DNA from: an uncultured Arachnia sp.
GTDB taxonomy: Bacteria > Actinomycetota > Actinomycetes > Propionibacteriales > Propionibacteriaceae
Assembly (NCBI GenBank): GCA_947493995.1
Contig: CANLTJ010000011.1
Coordinates: 1-47,693 of the forward strand
Length of the DNA: 47,693 nt
Direction: 5' to 3'
The stretch's first letter is position 1. Each line of letters opens with the position of its first letter. Of the stretch, positions 17,118 through 26,392 are shown in pieces. A program made the translations under genes and the position numbers. A model generated the notes under the pieces. The model worked only from the letters and a program-made list of their open reading frames with translations, was not told the DNA's origin and did no database searches.

Positions 17118-18872
17118 GTGGTCTTTGAGGTGGCCGATGAGGGCTTCCGGCTCGACGGGGCCCCGTTTCAGGTGATCTCGGGATCCTTGCACTACTTTCG
17201 GGTGCACCCGGACCTGTGGGAGGACCGGTTGATCAAGGCCCGCCAGTTGGGGCTGAACACCATCGACACCTACGTCGCATGGAACTTCCACTCATCTCGC
17301 AGGGGCGAATTCGGGCTCGACGGCTGGCGCGATCTCGGTCGCTTCCTTGACCTTGCTGCGGAGCAGGGACTCAAGGCCATCGTCCGCCCCGGTCCCTACA
17401 TCTGCGCCGAGTGGCGCAACGCCGGGCTCCCCACGTGGCTCACCGCCCAGGACGGGGTCCGCCTCCGCACGAGCGACCCCCTCTACACGGACCCGACGGC
17501 CCAGTACTTCAGCCAACTCCTGCCGCTCGTGGCCGAGAGGCAGATCACCCGCGGCGGCAACGTCGTCATGGTGCAGGTGGAGAACGAGTACGGGGCCTAC
17601 GGTAGCGACAAAAACTACTTGCGCACCCTTGCTGGTTTGATCCGGGACCAGGGCATCGATGTGCCGCTGTTCACCTGCGATCAGGCCAACGACGAGATGC
17701 TCTCCCGAGGTGGCCTTCCGGAACTGCTGAGCACCGGAACCTTCGGTTCACGGTCGAAGGAACGCCTCGAGGTGCTCCGGCGCCACCAGCCCACCGGCCC
17801 GCTGATGTGCACCGAGTTCTGGAACGGGTGGTTCGACAGCTGGGGGCAACATCACCACACAACCAGCGAGGCCGACAGTGCTGCGGATCTGGACGATCTC
17901 CTGGCGGCCGGCGGCTCTGTCAACCTCTACATGTTGCACGGCGGCACGAACTTTGCGTTGACCAACGGGGCCAACGACAAGGGCTCCTACATGCCCATCA
18001 CCACGTCCTACGACTACGACGCCCCTCTCCGTGAGGATGGCAGTCCCAGCCCGAAGTACCACGCATTCCGGGAGGTGATCAGTCGCTACACCACCCTGAC
18101 GGACGAAGTACCCGAGGACTTCCGGCCCGCACCCGAGCTCACCGTCCACCTGCACGAGGCTCCATACTGGGCCGAAGTGGCGCAGAGCGAGTCCGTGGGC
18201 TTCGACAGGCTGCCCGACATGGACGACGTCGACCCTGACGCATTTTTTGCGATCTACTCGACCGACGTGACACCCGAGGACCGGGTCGTGATGTTCATGG
18301 AGGTCCGCGATCGGGCCATCTGCCTGTTCAACGGTCGGCGGATCGCGACGTTGCTGCGTTGTGACCACGAGCGGTCCGTGGTATTGCCCGACGGAGAGTG
18401 GGGCCTTCTGCAGGTGCTCGTCGAGGACCTCGGACGCGTCAACTACGCCCAACGAATCGGGGAGGCCAAAGGGCTCATCGGACCGGCGATCACGACGGCA
18501 CGCACGATCACTGACTGGGAAGTCTCCGCGTTCGACCACAACCTGCTACCCGGGCTGGCCCTGTCCAAGCATCCCGCACCGCTGAACCCGGAAGCACCGG
18601 CACCCGGCCCACTGCTCATGGTGGGGCGGTTCACTGCGCCTAGGGGGCGGGACCTGTTCCTCGACACAACCAATTTCGGGACGGGGCTGGTGTGGATAAA
18701 CGACCTGCTGCTCGGTCGGTACTGGTCCGCAGGCCCGACACGGACGATGTACGTCCCCGGCCCCATTCTCGTCCCAGGAGAGAACACCATCGTGGTGTGG
18801 GAACTCAACGCCTCAAACCGCCCCGTCGCGGAGTTCGTGCAAGAACCCCGTCTCGGAAACACAGAAGCATAG
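17118..18872 (+). CDS. GH35 beta-galactosidase
   Basis: GH35 enzymes release terminal beta-linked galactose with retention. The 584-residue protein begins with the classical start of the fold (ISGSLHYFRVHPDLWEDRL, LGLNTIDTYVAWNFHS). The acid/base is in VENEYGAYG (Glu157) and the nucleophile in CTEFWNGWFDSWG (Glu233). Beta-sandwich domains follow, with a closing GPTRTMYVPGPILVPGEN. There is no signal peptide, so it acts in the cytoplasm on imported oligosaccharides. The start is GTG at 17118 with GGGGAG five bases upstream; the longer frame upstream runs through the operator and is not protein-like. It leads an operon: the permease gene starts 9 bases after its stop, with an AGGAGG ribosome site in the gap. 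Confidence 0.94.
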   Translation: MVFEVADEGFRLDGAPFQVISGSLHYFRVHPDLWEDRLIKARQLGLNTIDTYVAWNFHSSRRGEFGLDGWRDLGRFLDLAAEQGLKAIVRPGPYICAEWRNAGLPTWLTAQDGVRLRTSDPLYTDPTAQYFSQLLPLVAERQITRGGNVVMVQVENEYGAYGSDKNYLRTLAGLIRDQGIDVPLFTCDQANDEMLSRGGLPELLSTGTFGSRSKERLEVLRRHQPTGPLMCTEFWNGWFDSWGQHHHTTSEADSAADLDDLLAAGGSVNLYMLHGGTNFALTNGANDKGSYMPITTSYDYDAPLREDGSPSPKYHAFREVISRYTTLTDEVPEDFRPAPELTVHLHEAPYWAEVAQSESVGFDRLPDMDDVDPDAFFAIYSTDVTPEDRVVMFMEVRDRAICLFNGRRIATLLRCDHERSVVLPDGEWGLLQVLVEDLGRVNYAQRIGEAKGLIGPAITTARTITDWEVSAFDHNLLPGLALSKHPAPLNPEAPAPGPLLMVGRFTAPRGRDLFLDTTNFGTGLVWINDLLLGRYWSAGPTRTMYVPGPILVPGENTIVVWELNASNRPVAEFVQEPRLGNTEA

Positions 18873-18881
18873 GAGGAGACC

Positions 18882-19790
18882 ATGGTGGACACCATTGAAC
18901 CGACGATGAGGAAGCTGCGGCGAAACTGGCGCGGCTGGATGTTCGTCGGGCCGTTCCTCTTCTTCTTCGTGATCGTCTTCGTCGCGCCCTTGGTCTACGC
19001 GATCTACCTGTCCTTTCTGCAACCGAAGATGGTGTGGGGGGTATCGGAGGGTGAACAGTTCGTGGGCCTCGAAAACTACGCGGCGTTGTTCGTGGACTCG
19101 AACTTCTGGTCCGGCGTGGTGGGGGTGGGGCTCTTCCTCCTCATCCAAGTGCCGATCATGTTGTTGATCTCGATGTACCTGGCGCTGGCCCTGGACTCCG
19201 GCCGGCTCTGGGGAGCATCTTTCTTCAGGGTGGCGGTTTTCCTGCCGTACGCCATCCCAGCCGTCGTTGCCACCCTTATGTGGGGTTTCATGTACGGGAC
19301 CCGCTACGGCGTCATGTCCGAGGTCAATTCGCTCTTCGGGACATCCATTGACTTCTTCGGCTCATCCCTGATCTGGGTGGGGATCGGCAACATCGTCACG
19401 TGGGAGTTCATCGGCTACAACATGCTGATCTTCTACTCAGCCCTGAAGACGATCCCGCACTCGCTGTACGAGGCGGCCGTCATCGACGGTGCTGGTGAAT
19501 GGAACGTCATCCGCGCCATCAAGTTGCCAGCCATTCGCGGCTCGATGATGATCGCGATCATTTTCTCGATCATCGGTTCTTTCCAGCTCTTCAACGAGCC
19601 GAACGTCCTGCAACAGATGGCGGGCAACACGATCACCACCTACTTCACCCCGAACTTCTACGCCTTCCACTTGGCATTCGAAGCACACAATCCCAACTAT
19701 TCGGCCACGCTGGCCATCGTCATGGGGGGCATCACCGTCGTGGTGGCCTACGTCGTTCAGCTGTGGGGCGCCAGAGGAGGAGTCAAGTGA
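18882..19790 (+). CDS. ABC sugar transporter permease (MalF type)
   Basis: This 302-residue inner-membrane protein is one half of a CUT1-family sugar importer channel. Six helices are visible, from GWMFVGPFLFFFVIVFVAPL near residue 17 to the last at about 275-295. The ATPase-coupling EAA loop reads EAAVIDGAGEWNVIRAIKLP near residue 200. It follows the GH35 gene by nine bases, and its TGA overlaps the next start. Co-transcription with the beta-galactosidase implies import of galactosyl oligosaccharides. Confidence 0.94.
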   Translation: MVDTIEPTMRKLRRNWRGWMFVGPFLFFFVIVFVAPLVYAIYLSFLQPKMVWGVSEGEQFVGLENYAALFVDSNFWSGVVGVGLFLLIQVPIMLLISMYLALALDSGRLWGASFFRVAVFLPYAIPAVVATLMWGFMYGTRYGVMSEVNSLFGTSIDFFGSSLIWVGIGNIVTWEFIGYNMLIFYSALKTIPHSLYEAAVIDGAGEWNVIRAIKLPAIRGSMMIAIIFSIIGSFQLFNEPNVLQQMAGNTITTYFTPNFYAFHLAFEAHNPNYSATLAIVMGGITVVVAYVVQLWGARGGVK

Positions 19791-20686
19791 TGGCCACGAT
19801 GCGTAACAGACCCCGTGCGAGGAAAGGTGCGGCAAGCGCACCACGCCCGTCCATCACCCTCACGATTGTGACCTCAGTGTTCGTCATCTACGCACTGATC
19901 CCGCTCGTCTGGCTGTTCATCAGCGCCACCAAGACGCAACAGGACTACGTGTCGACGTTCGGCTTCGCCTTCGGCGATACCTTCGCCCTGTTCGAGAACA
20001 TCAAACAGACGTTCGCCTACCGCAACGGCATCTTCGCCCGCTGGTTCCTCAACACCATCTTGTATGTCGTGGTGGGTGCTGGCGGCGCGACCATGCTGGC
20101 GGTCATCGGGGGTTACGGCCTGGCGAAGTTCAAGTTCCCGGGACGACGCGGAGTGATCGCCCTGGTCATGGGCGCCATTGCGGTGCCCACCACAGCGCTG
20201 ACCGTCCCGTTGTTCCTGATGTTCAGCCGCGTCGGATTGGTGGACACGCCCTGGGCTGTCATCATCCCGAGCCTGATCACCCCGTTTGGCTTCTACCTGA
20301 TGTGGGTGTTCGCTTCCGAGGCCATTCCTGATGAACTGATTGAGGCAGCACGTGTGGACGGCTCCGGCGAATTCAGTACATTCTTCAGGATCTCGCTGCC
20401 CCTCCTGGGGCCGGGGATCGTCACGGTCGCCCTCTTCGCGATCGTTGCCACGTGGAACAACTACTTCCTCCCGCTGATCATGCTGACCTCCGAGAAGTGG
20501 AAGCCGCTGACGACGGGCCTGAATGACATCAAGTTGCAGACCTACTCCGCAGCCGGCGGTGTCACTCCGTTGCAGAACGTCATCGTCACCGGATCGCTGC
20601 TCACCATCATCCCCCTGATCATCGCTTTCCTGTTCCTGCAGCGCTACTGGCAGTCCGGCTTGTCGGCCGGCAGCGTCAAGGAATAG
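19790..20686 (+). CDS. ABC sugar transporter permease (MalG type)
   Basis: The second channel half, 298 residues, has the usual MalG-like helices: ITLTIVTSVFVIYALIPLVW, GAIAVPTTALTVPLFLMF, and a C-terminal NVIVTGSLLTIIPLIIAFLF. The EAA loop is EAARVDGSGEFSTFFRISLP. ATG at 19790 overlaps the preceding TGA (TGATG), with AGGAGG nine bases upstream; the GTG one codon earlier is an alternative. No ATP-binding subunit follows, so the transporter must use an ATPase encoded elsewhere, as many actinobacterial CUT1 importers do. Confidence 0.94.
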   Translation: MATMRNRPRARKGAASAPRPSITLTIVTSVFVIYALIPLVWLFISATKTQQDYVSTFGFAFGDTFALFENIKQTFAYRNGIFARWFLNTILYVVVGAGGATMLAVIGGYGLAKFKFPGRRGVIALVMGAIAVPTTALTVPLFLMFSRVGLVDTPWAVIIPSLITPFGFYLMWVFASEAIPDELIEAARVDGSGEFSTFFRISLPLLGPGIVTVALFAIVATWNNYFLPLIMLTSEKWKPLTTGLNDIKLQTYSAAGGVTPLQNVIVTGSLLTIIPLIIAFLFLQRYWQSGLSAGSVKE

Positions 20687-20756
20687 GGGGCGACCGCTGA
20701 CCAGTGTCACCCACCCATCCATCCATCCACCCCTTTTCAACATTGAGAGGTACATC

Positions 20757-22097
20757 ATGAACGGCAAGAAACTCGTCGGCACCCTGCTGGCGTCCACCAT
20801 CGCACTCGCCCTGGGCGCGTGTGGCGGAGGTGGCGCTGCCACCGATCCATCCGACACAACCAGCGACACCAGCACCACAGCCGGTTCGGGTGAGCAGACA
20901 CAGCTCACAGTCTGGGGCTGGGAGCCCACGCTGACACCCGTGGTGGAGGCCTTTGAGGAGGCCAACCCCGACATCGACGTCAACCTGGAGAACGTCGGCG
21001 GCGCCGGTGACACCTACACCAAACTGGACAACGCCATTGCCGCCGGCTCCGGGGCCCCCGACATCGCGCAGATCGAGTACTACGCAATCGGTCAGTACGC
21101 CATTCCGGGCCAGCTGGCCGACCTCACCGACATGGGTGCGGGGGACCTCAAGGAAAACTTCACCACGGGAACCTGGAATGCCGTCACCCTCGCGGACAGC
21201 GGCAAGATCTACGGCCTGCCAGTCGACTCCGGCCCCATGGCACTCTTCTACAACGAGGCAGTCTTCACGGAGGCAGGCATCGATGCACCACCCGTCACGT
21301 GGGAGGAGTTCTACGAGGCAGCAAAGAAGATCCGTGCACTGGGTGACAACTACTACATCACCTCCGACAATGGCGACGCCGGGTTCGCGACATCGATGAT
21401 GTGGCTCGCCGGAGCCAAGCCGTTCGGCGTCGAAGGCAACTCCGTGACGATCGACCTCGGTGATGAGGGAGTAGTGGAGTTCGGCGAGTTCTGGCAGAAG
21501 ATGATCGATGAGGATCTCATCAACATGACCGTCAGCGGCTGGTCCGACGACTGGTTCAAGGGCCTCGGTGACGGAACACTGGCAAGCCTCATCACCGGCG
21601 CCTGGATGCCCGCCAACCTGATCGGTTCGGCACCCGCTGCCGCCGGCGACTTCCGCGTCGCAGCCGCCCCCATCCCCGATGCAGCGTCCCCTGCCAACTC
21701 TGAGAACGGCGGTTCGTCGATGGCGATCCTCGACTCGAGCGAGCAGAAGGAGGCCGCCTACAAGTTCCTCGAGTTCAACAGCAGCGGCGACGGCGTCGCC
21801 ATTCGCGTCGCGGGCGGCAACTTCCCGTCCACGAACGCCGAGCTCCAGGATCCCGAGTTCCTCAGCTACACCGACGAGTACTTCGGTGGGCAGACCTACA
21901 ACGAGGTTCTGGCGCAGGCGGCTGCAGACGTGCTCCCCGGCTGGAGCTACCTGCCCTTCCAGGTGTACGCGAACTCGATCTTCGGCGACAAGGTCACCGG
22001 CGCCTACTCCGGGTCCGGCAATCTCGTGGACTCCTTCGCCAGTTGGCAGACCGACCTGGAGTCCTACGCCAAGCAGAACGGCTTCATGGAGGAGTAG
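20757..22097 (+). CDS. Sugar-binding lipoprotein of the ABC importer
   Basis: The 446-residue protein is a CUT1 solute-binding protein. A lipoprotein signal ends in the lipobox LALGAC, placing the acylated Cys at residue 22. A Gly/Ser/Thr linker leads to the binding fold (TQLTVWGWEPTLTPVVEAFE, INVNLENVGG-like strand, GAPDIAQIEYYA, YGLPVDSGPMALFYNEAVF, MWLAGAKPF). It captures oligosaccharides outside the membrane and delivers them to the two permeases encoded just upstream. It stands 70 bases after the second permease, in a gap with a GAGAGG ribosome site, and is followed by a strong hairpin, which fits it being the last gene of the operon. Confidence 0.95.
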   Translation: MNGKKLVGTLLASTIALALGACGGGGAATDPSDTTSDTSTTAGSGEQTQLTVWGWEPTLTPVVEAFEEANPDIDVNLENVGGAGDTYTKLDNAIAAGSGAPDIAQIEYYAIGQYAIPGQLADLTDMGAGDLKENFTTGTWNAVTLADSGKIYGLPVDSGPMALFYNEAVFTEAGIDAPPVTWEEFYEAAKKIRALGDNYYITSDNGDAGFATSMMWLAGAKPFGVEGNSVTIDLGDEGVVEFGEFWQKMIDEDLINMTVSGWSDDWFKGLGDGTLASLITGAWMPANLIGSAPAAAGDFRVAAAPIPDAASPANSENGGSSMAILDSSEQKEAAYKFLEFNSSGDGVAIRVAGGNFPSTNAELQDPEFLSYTDEYFGGQTYNEVLAQAAADVLPGWSYLPFQVYANSIFGDKVTGAYSGSGNLVDSFASWQTDLESYAKQNGFMEE

Positions 22098-22122
22098 ATC
22101 GCTGACTTCCCCTTCCCCCCAG

Positions 22123-22156
22123 CAGCGCCCCCGGTCACACGTGACCGGGGGCGCTG
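22123..22156 (+). terminator. Strong stem-loop after the binding-protein gene
   Basis: A perfect 16-base arm (starting CAGCGCCCCCGG at 22123) pairs with its complement ending at 22156 around a tiny loop. It is placed 25 bases after the stop codon. No U-tract follows, so it may stabilise the mRNA 3' end or terminate weakly. Confidence 0.65.
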
Positions 22157-22236
22157 TGCATGCGGTGTCTTCCACAGTGCACGAAGCGGCACGTCTGGGC
22201 CCGGACGGAACAAACAATCCTGACTGTCCTCCCAAA

Positions 22237-22252
22237 ATGGTTGCGCAATCAG
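22237..22252. promoter_or_regulatory. LacI operator, site 2 (two mismatches), overlapping a -35
   Basis: ATGGTTGCGCAATCAG matches the 16-bp palindrome except at positions 13 and 16. Its TTGCGC (22241-22246) also serves as the predicted -35 of the GH30 gene. Its centre is 43 bases, about four helical turns, from site 3, suitable for cooperative binding. Confidence 0.65.
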
Positions 22253-22270
22253 ATGCTTTCCCGCATCATT
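22241..22270 (+). promoter_or_regulatory. Candidate promoter of the GH30 gene
   Basis: TTGCGC (22241-22246), an 18-base spacer and CATCAT (22265-22270), followed after 9 bases by operator site 3. The geometry is identical to the GH35 promoter. It leaves a leader of about 155 bases before the ATG. Confidence 0.5.
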
Positions 22271-22279
22271 GGGAGGGAG

Positions 22280-22295
22280 ATGATTGCGCAACCAT
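22280..22295. promoter_or_regulatory. LacI operator, site 3 (one mismatch)
   Basis: ATGATTGCGCAACCAT differs from the palindrome at one position. It stands just after the predicted GH30 -10 element, 138 bases before the start codon. Confidence 0.7.
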
Positions 22296-22433
22296 CCAAG
22301 TGGGGACCGCGGCAATCACCATCAACGCTGATTCGCGGGCACTGCGCGCAAGGAAGCAGGCTCTCCCACGAGCTGAGTACCCGATCCACTGCCGTGTGTG
22401 GGAACCACAGGCACTCAATGATGAGAGGAAACC

Positions 22434-25400
22434 ATGGCAAAACGATCTCCGCGCCTGACCTCGCTGTTGGCGGGCGGCGCTCTGCTGACCGTGTCCGCCG
22501 CCGCTCTGGTCCCGGCCCACGCCGAGCCCGCACCACCGGATGCAGCCGCAGCCGATGTGGTCATCTCTGTTGACCCGACCTACCAGAACCCCGACTTCCA
22601 GGGGTGGGGCACATCGCTGATCTGGTTCGCCAATGCAACGGGCGACTACCCCGACGCGATCCGCGAGGAGCTGTACCAGAAGGTCTTCGGCGAGGACGGA
22701 CTCCGGCTCAACATCGCCCGCTACAACGTCGGCGGGGGCAACGCCCCCGATGTGCCCGACTACCTGCGCCCCGGGGGTGCCGTGGAGGGGTGGTGGAACG
22801 CCCCGGATGGCACCACCCGCACCGACGTCGACTGGTGGGATGCCGACGACGCCGGCGACTGGAACAACGATGCCGATCAGGCACAGCGCTGGTGGGTCGA
22901 GCGGGCGAAGAATGACGTCACCCACTGGGAGGCGTTCTCCAACTCCCCGCCATGGTTCCAGACCGAGTCGGGCTACACCTCCGGTGGTTTCGATTCCAGC
23001 GCGGAACAGATCCCCGCCGACCAAGTCTCCGACTTTGCGGCCTACATGGTGGGGGCCGTCGAGCGACTCGAAGAGGCGCACGACATCTCCTTCGACACCA
23101 TCGACCCCGTGAACGAACCCAACACCAACTACTGGGGCACCACGCTGGGCGCCGACGGCAATCCAACCGGTGGGCGCCAGGAGGGTGCACACGTCGGACC
23201 GGCACGGCAGTCGGAGATCATCCAGGCCTTGGCCGCCACCCTCGCTCAGGAATCCACCACCACCGACGCAGTGATCTCCGCCATGGACGAGACCAACCCG
23301 GGAACCTTCGCCACGAACTGGAGCGGGTACCCCCAGGAGACGAAGGACCTGGTCGCCCAGATGAACGTCCACACCTACGGCACCAACGGCCGCACCACCG
23401 TCCGCGACATCGCCAAGTTCGAGGACAAACCGCTGTGGATGAGCGAGGTGGGGGGCAGCTGGGGCGACGGGCAGGACTTCACCTCCATGGCGCCCGGGCT
23501 GGGCATGGCCCAGCACGTCGTCGATGACATGCGCCTCCTGGAACCCGACGCCTGGGTGTTCTGGCAGCCCGTGGAAGACTACGACAACATGGCACCCGGC
23601 GGTGAGTCCGAAGCCGGCGCCAACTGGGGCAGCATCCAGTTGCCGTTCGACTGCACAGCCTCCGACACGCTCGAGACGTGCCCGATCCACACCAACACCA
23701 AGTACGACACCGTCCGGAACTTCACGCACTACATTGAGCCCGGCGACACGATCGTGGGCACCGACAACAGCTCGACGGTCGCGGCCCTCGACGCCGACGG
23801 CACCGGTGCCAGCATCGTGCACGTCAACGACACGGCCTCGGAGCGCACCGTCCGTCTGGACCTCAGCGGGTTCGAGAACCACGACGGAGCCGTCGTCACG
23901 CCCATCGTGACGTCCGAGGGATCACCCCTCTCCTCCGGGACGCCCGTCGACGTGGTCGACGGCCATGCCGACCTGAGCGTCCCCGCCCGCTCCGTTGTCA
24001 CGTTCGAGGTGTCGGGCGTCTCCGGCGTCAATGCCAGCACCGCGATCGGCCAGGAGGGGCACATCTACCGGGTCACCGGTGTGCAGTCCGGGCTGTCCCT
24101 CTCTTCTGACATGACGATCGCGACACCGGACACAGCCGCGGCCAACCAGGCCTGGACCGTCACCCGGACCGGTGAAGGTTGGGACAACACGTCGCGATTC
24201 ACCATCACCAGCGTCGACGGCACCCTCCTGGAGGCAGGCGACGACCAGGGCCAGTGGATCCTCTCCACCTCGGGCGACGGCACCTACACCCTCGTCAACC
24301 CGGATGCCGACCAAGTACTCGAGGTCAGCGGCCAGAGCCACGACCCGGGCGCACCCGTGGGGCTGTACCAACCCAACTCCGAAGCGAACCAACTGTGGCG
24401 CATCGAGGACGTGACCATCGAATCAGTCGCCGACGCTGATGTCACCACGCTCGTGGGTCAGGTCCCCACGCTGCCCGCCACCGTCACCGTGACCACATCA
24501 TCGGGAACGCAGGAACAGTACGCGGCAGACTGGGCGCCCGTGACCACCGACGATGTCGCCTCCCCGGGCGTCATCGCGACGAATGGCACCATCACCGAAG
24601 TCACAGGCGTCACCCGTCAGGTCACGGCCACCATCCATGTGCTAACGGCTGACTGCGTACGGGATGGCCACGTCACAGCCGCACCCGGGATAGTGCCGGC
24701 ATTGCCTGCAACCGTGGACGTCAAGGGTGCGGATTCCGACCTCCACGTCGGCGTTCCGGTCCTCTGGGACGACGTGGCAGCCGAGGACGTGGCGGCGCTG
24801 GGCACCCTCGAGGTCCCCGGCATCGCGACACTGCCCGACGGCACCACTTCGGCGGTGACGCTCGTCATCGACGTCATCCCCGCGGTTGCCATCCCCATGG
24901 CCGACAAGCCGACCGTCACCGCCAGCTTCAGCGAGCCCGGTTACGGCACGGCCGATCTTGTCAACGGTGACCTGAAGGACAAGGCATGGTCGAACTGGAA
25001 GTCGTCTGAGAAAAACGTGGAGGACACCCTGACGGCGACGTTTGGTTCCGCACGTCACATCGAATCCGCCACCTGGTACTGGTTTGCCGACGGGTCATCG
25101 CTGTCCTGGCCGAGCTCCATCCAGGCGCAGGCATTCGCCAATGGCGAGTGGGCCGATGTCAACGATCCCGTCACGGTCGGTGGCGCGTCCGGAACCGGTC
25201 CGGTCGTGGAGGTACCTCTCGGGGTTGACACCGATCAGGTGCGGTTCGTGATGACCTCTCATGAAGACACCCACATGGTGGCGAGCGAAGTCACGTTCCA
25301 GGCGCTGGGCATCAACTCCGAGGTACCCGACCGCGATCTGGCGTGCACCCCGGTCGTCCGGCCCACGCCGTCGCAGAGCCCCTCCCCCGGTCCCACCACG

Positions 25401-25853
25401 ACGGTCACCGTGACCCCGTCCCCCACCACACCAACAACGGGTGGGGACCTGTACTCCACCCCCGGTTTCCACCGGGTGAACGGGCGGAACTGGTACACCT
25501 CGTGTGAGCCCTATTCCCAAACGGTGCGGTGCCGCACCGAGATCTGGGCCACACAACTGGAGTACCGGAGCGGCAAGTTCGTCTCGAACACGGGCTGGCA
25601 CTTCAACAACCTGACCTACCTGCCGTTGATGACCAGGGCCAAGTGGGGCACCAACCCGCTGGCCAACGCAGGAACGTTCACCAGCGACTCACGGAAGTGG
25701 AAGACCGAGTGCGACACGGCCGAGACCGGCCGCAACGGCTGCCGCAGCTGGATCTGGTCCAACCCGATCCAGGCCACCAGGACCGCAGACGGGTCCTACA
25801 CCTACACGCGGGTCGAGAAGTGGGTGTTCAACAACATCGTCCGCTTCAAGTAA
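22434..25853 (+). CDS. Secreted GH30 galactanase-type glycoside hydrolase, multimodular
   Basis: The 1139-residue protein has a signal peptide (LTSLLAGGALLTVSAAALVPAHA, about 1-30). A GH30 catalytic domain (about 42-480) starts DPTYQNPDFQGWGTSLIWFA and has acid/base Glu228 (DPVNEPNTNYWG) and nucleophile Glu338 (LWMSEVGG). A ricin-like beta-trefoil (about 540-665, ending NQLWRIED), two Ig-like Big_4 repeats and an F5/8-type carbohydrate-binding module (about 825-960) follow, then a Pro/Ser/Thr linker. The last 135 residues are the shared C-terminal domain with four cysteines. The style of the GH30 domain, without the beta-glucosyl enzyme features, fits subfamily 5, whose members act on beta-1,6-galactan; that assignment is inference. 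ATG at 22434 is preceded by GAGAGGAAACC. Operators 2 and 3 lie upstream. The 3' 398 bp recur inverted in the next gene. Confidence 0.92.
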   Translation: MAKRSPRLTSLLAGGALLTVSAAALVPAHAEPAPPDAAAADVVISVDPTYQNPDFQGWGTSLIWFANATGDYPDAIREELYQKVFGEDGLRLNIARYNVGGGNAPDVPDYLRPGGAVEGWWNAPDGTTRTDVDWWDADDAGDWNNDADQAQRWWVERAKNDVTHWEAFSNSPPWFQTESGYTSGGFDSSAEQIPADQVSDFAAYMVGAVERLEEAHDISFDTIDPVNEPNTNYWGTTLGADGNPTGGRQEGAHVGPARQSEIIQALAATLAQESTTTDAVISAMDETNPGTFATNWSGYPQETKDLVAQMNVHTYGTNGRTTVRDIAKFEDKPLWMSEVGGSWGDGQDFTSMAPGLGMAQHVVDDMRLLEPDAWVFWQPVEDYDNMAPGGESEAGANWGSIQLPFDCTASDTLETCPIHTNTKYDTVRNFTHYIEPGDTIVGTDNSSTVAALDADGTGASIVHVNDTASERTVRLDLSGFENHDGAVVTPIVTSEGSPLSSGTPVDVVDGHADLSVPARSVVTFEVSGVSGVNASTAIGQEGHIYRVTGVQSGLSLSSDMTIATPDTAAANQAWTVTRTGEGWDNTSRFTITSVDGTLLEAGDDQGQWILSTSGDGTYTLVNPDADQVLEVSGQSHDPGAPVGLYQPNSEANQLWRIEDVTIESVADADVTTLVGQVPTLPATVTVTTSSGTQEQYAADWAPVTTDDVASPGVIATNGTITEVTGVTRQVTATIHVLTADCVRDGHVTAAPGIVPALPATVDVKGADSDLHVGVPVLWDDVAAEDVAALGTLEVPGIATLPDGTTSAVTLVIDVIPAVAIPMADKPTVTASFSEPGYGTADLVNGDLKDKAWSNWKSSEKNVEDTLTATFGSARHIESATWYWFADGSSLSWPSSIQAQAFANGEWADVNDPVTVGGASGTGPVVEVPLGVDTDQVRFVMTSHEDTHMVASEVTFQALGINSEVPDRDLACTPVVRPTPSQSPSPGPTTTVTVTPSPTTPTTGGDLYSTPGFHRVNGRNWYTSCEPYSQTVRCRTEIWATQLEYRSGKFVSNTGWHFNNLTYLPLMTRAKWGTNPLANAGTFTSDSRKWKTECDTAETGRNGCRSWIWSNPIQATRTADGSYTYTRVEKWVFNNIVRFK
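25443..25840 (+). repeat. 398-bp inverted repeat, left copy
   Basis: From GGGGACCTGTAC to CAACATCGT this stretch is, by base-by-base reading, identical to the reverse complement of 26406-26803. It encodes the shared C-terminal domain of the GH30 protein. The copies face each other across 565 bases. Confidence 0.92.
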
Positions 25854-25869
25854 CCAGGTAACCAGTGAG

Positions 25870-25897
25870 GGGCCCGATCGCCATCGCGATCGGGCCC
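25870..25897 (+). terminator. Rho-independent terminator of the GH30 gene
   Basis: GGGCCCGATCGC (25870-25881) and its exact complement (25886-25897) with a 4-base loop, followed by TTCTTAT, 16 bases after the stop codon. Confidence 0.85.
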
Positions 25898-26345
25898 TTC
25901 TTATCTCCATCATCCACACACGGCCCCACATCGAGATCGTGAGAGCGACCACAACGACGTCCGTGCAGTCGCCTGCCTGCGGAGCCAGCCGCGGCGAACA
26001 CTCCATTCGGGTCCTCCGCAAGTCGAATCACCGCCATGGGAACTGCACCAACGGACCAGCGACAGAGACCTGTTCCAGAAACCTTTGACATCATGACGCA
26101 CGCGGGCGCCGCCAACAGCCTGTGGGTCCGGGCGGTGGCGGTTCCCGCGGTTGGAGCATGACCGTCGTTGAGCTGCCTGCGCGTTTGCCCTCGAGACCCC
26201 GAGGATGAGGCCATTGCCTGTGGTCCCGCCATCGCGCTGTCACTGTCAAGGGCCCAGTATCGAGGTGTCGAACGTGCCGCCAGCGGTACTCCTCTTCCTA
26301 CCAGCACCCCCCACGTCCCCTCCACAACGACCAACCAGCGCATCA

Positions 26346-26371
26346 GGGCCCCGGGCGTCAGCCCGGGGCCC
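26346..26371 (-). terminator. Terminator of the dual-GH43 gene
   Basis: GGGCCCCGGGC (26346-26356) and its complement (26361-26371) around a 4-base loop, 21 bases beyond the minus-strand stop. There is no clear U-tract. Confidence 0.7.
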
Positions 26372-26392
26372 AGATGTGTCATCGACCAGGTC

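Larger units (their letters stand above)
25854..26392. other. Intergenic spacer between the convergent hydrolase genes
   Basis: About 540 bases with a terminator at each end and no supported gene between. Frames here are short and of poor protein character. Confidence 0.6.

Noticed and set aside
20676..22235. Minus-strand frame of 519 codons opposite the binding-protein gene
   Set aside because: Antisense to a clear lipoprotein; Gly/Val-rich with no recognisable domain.
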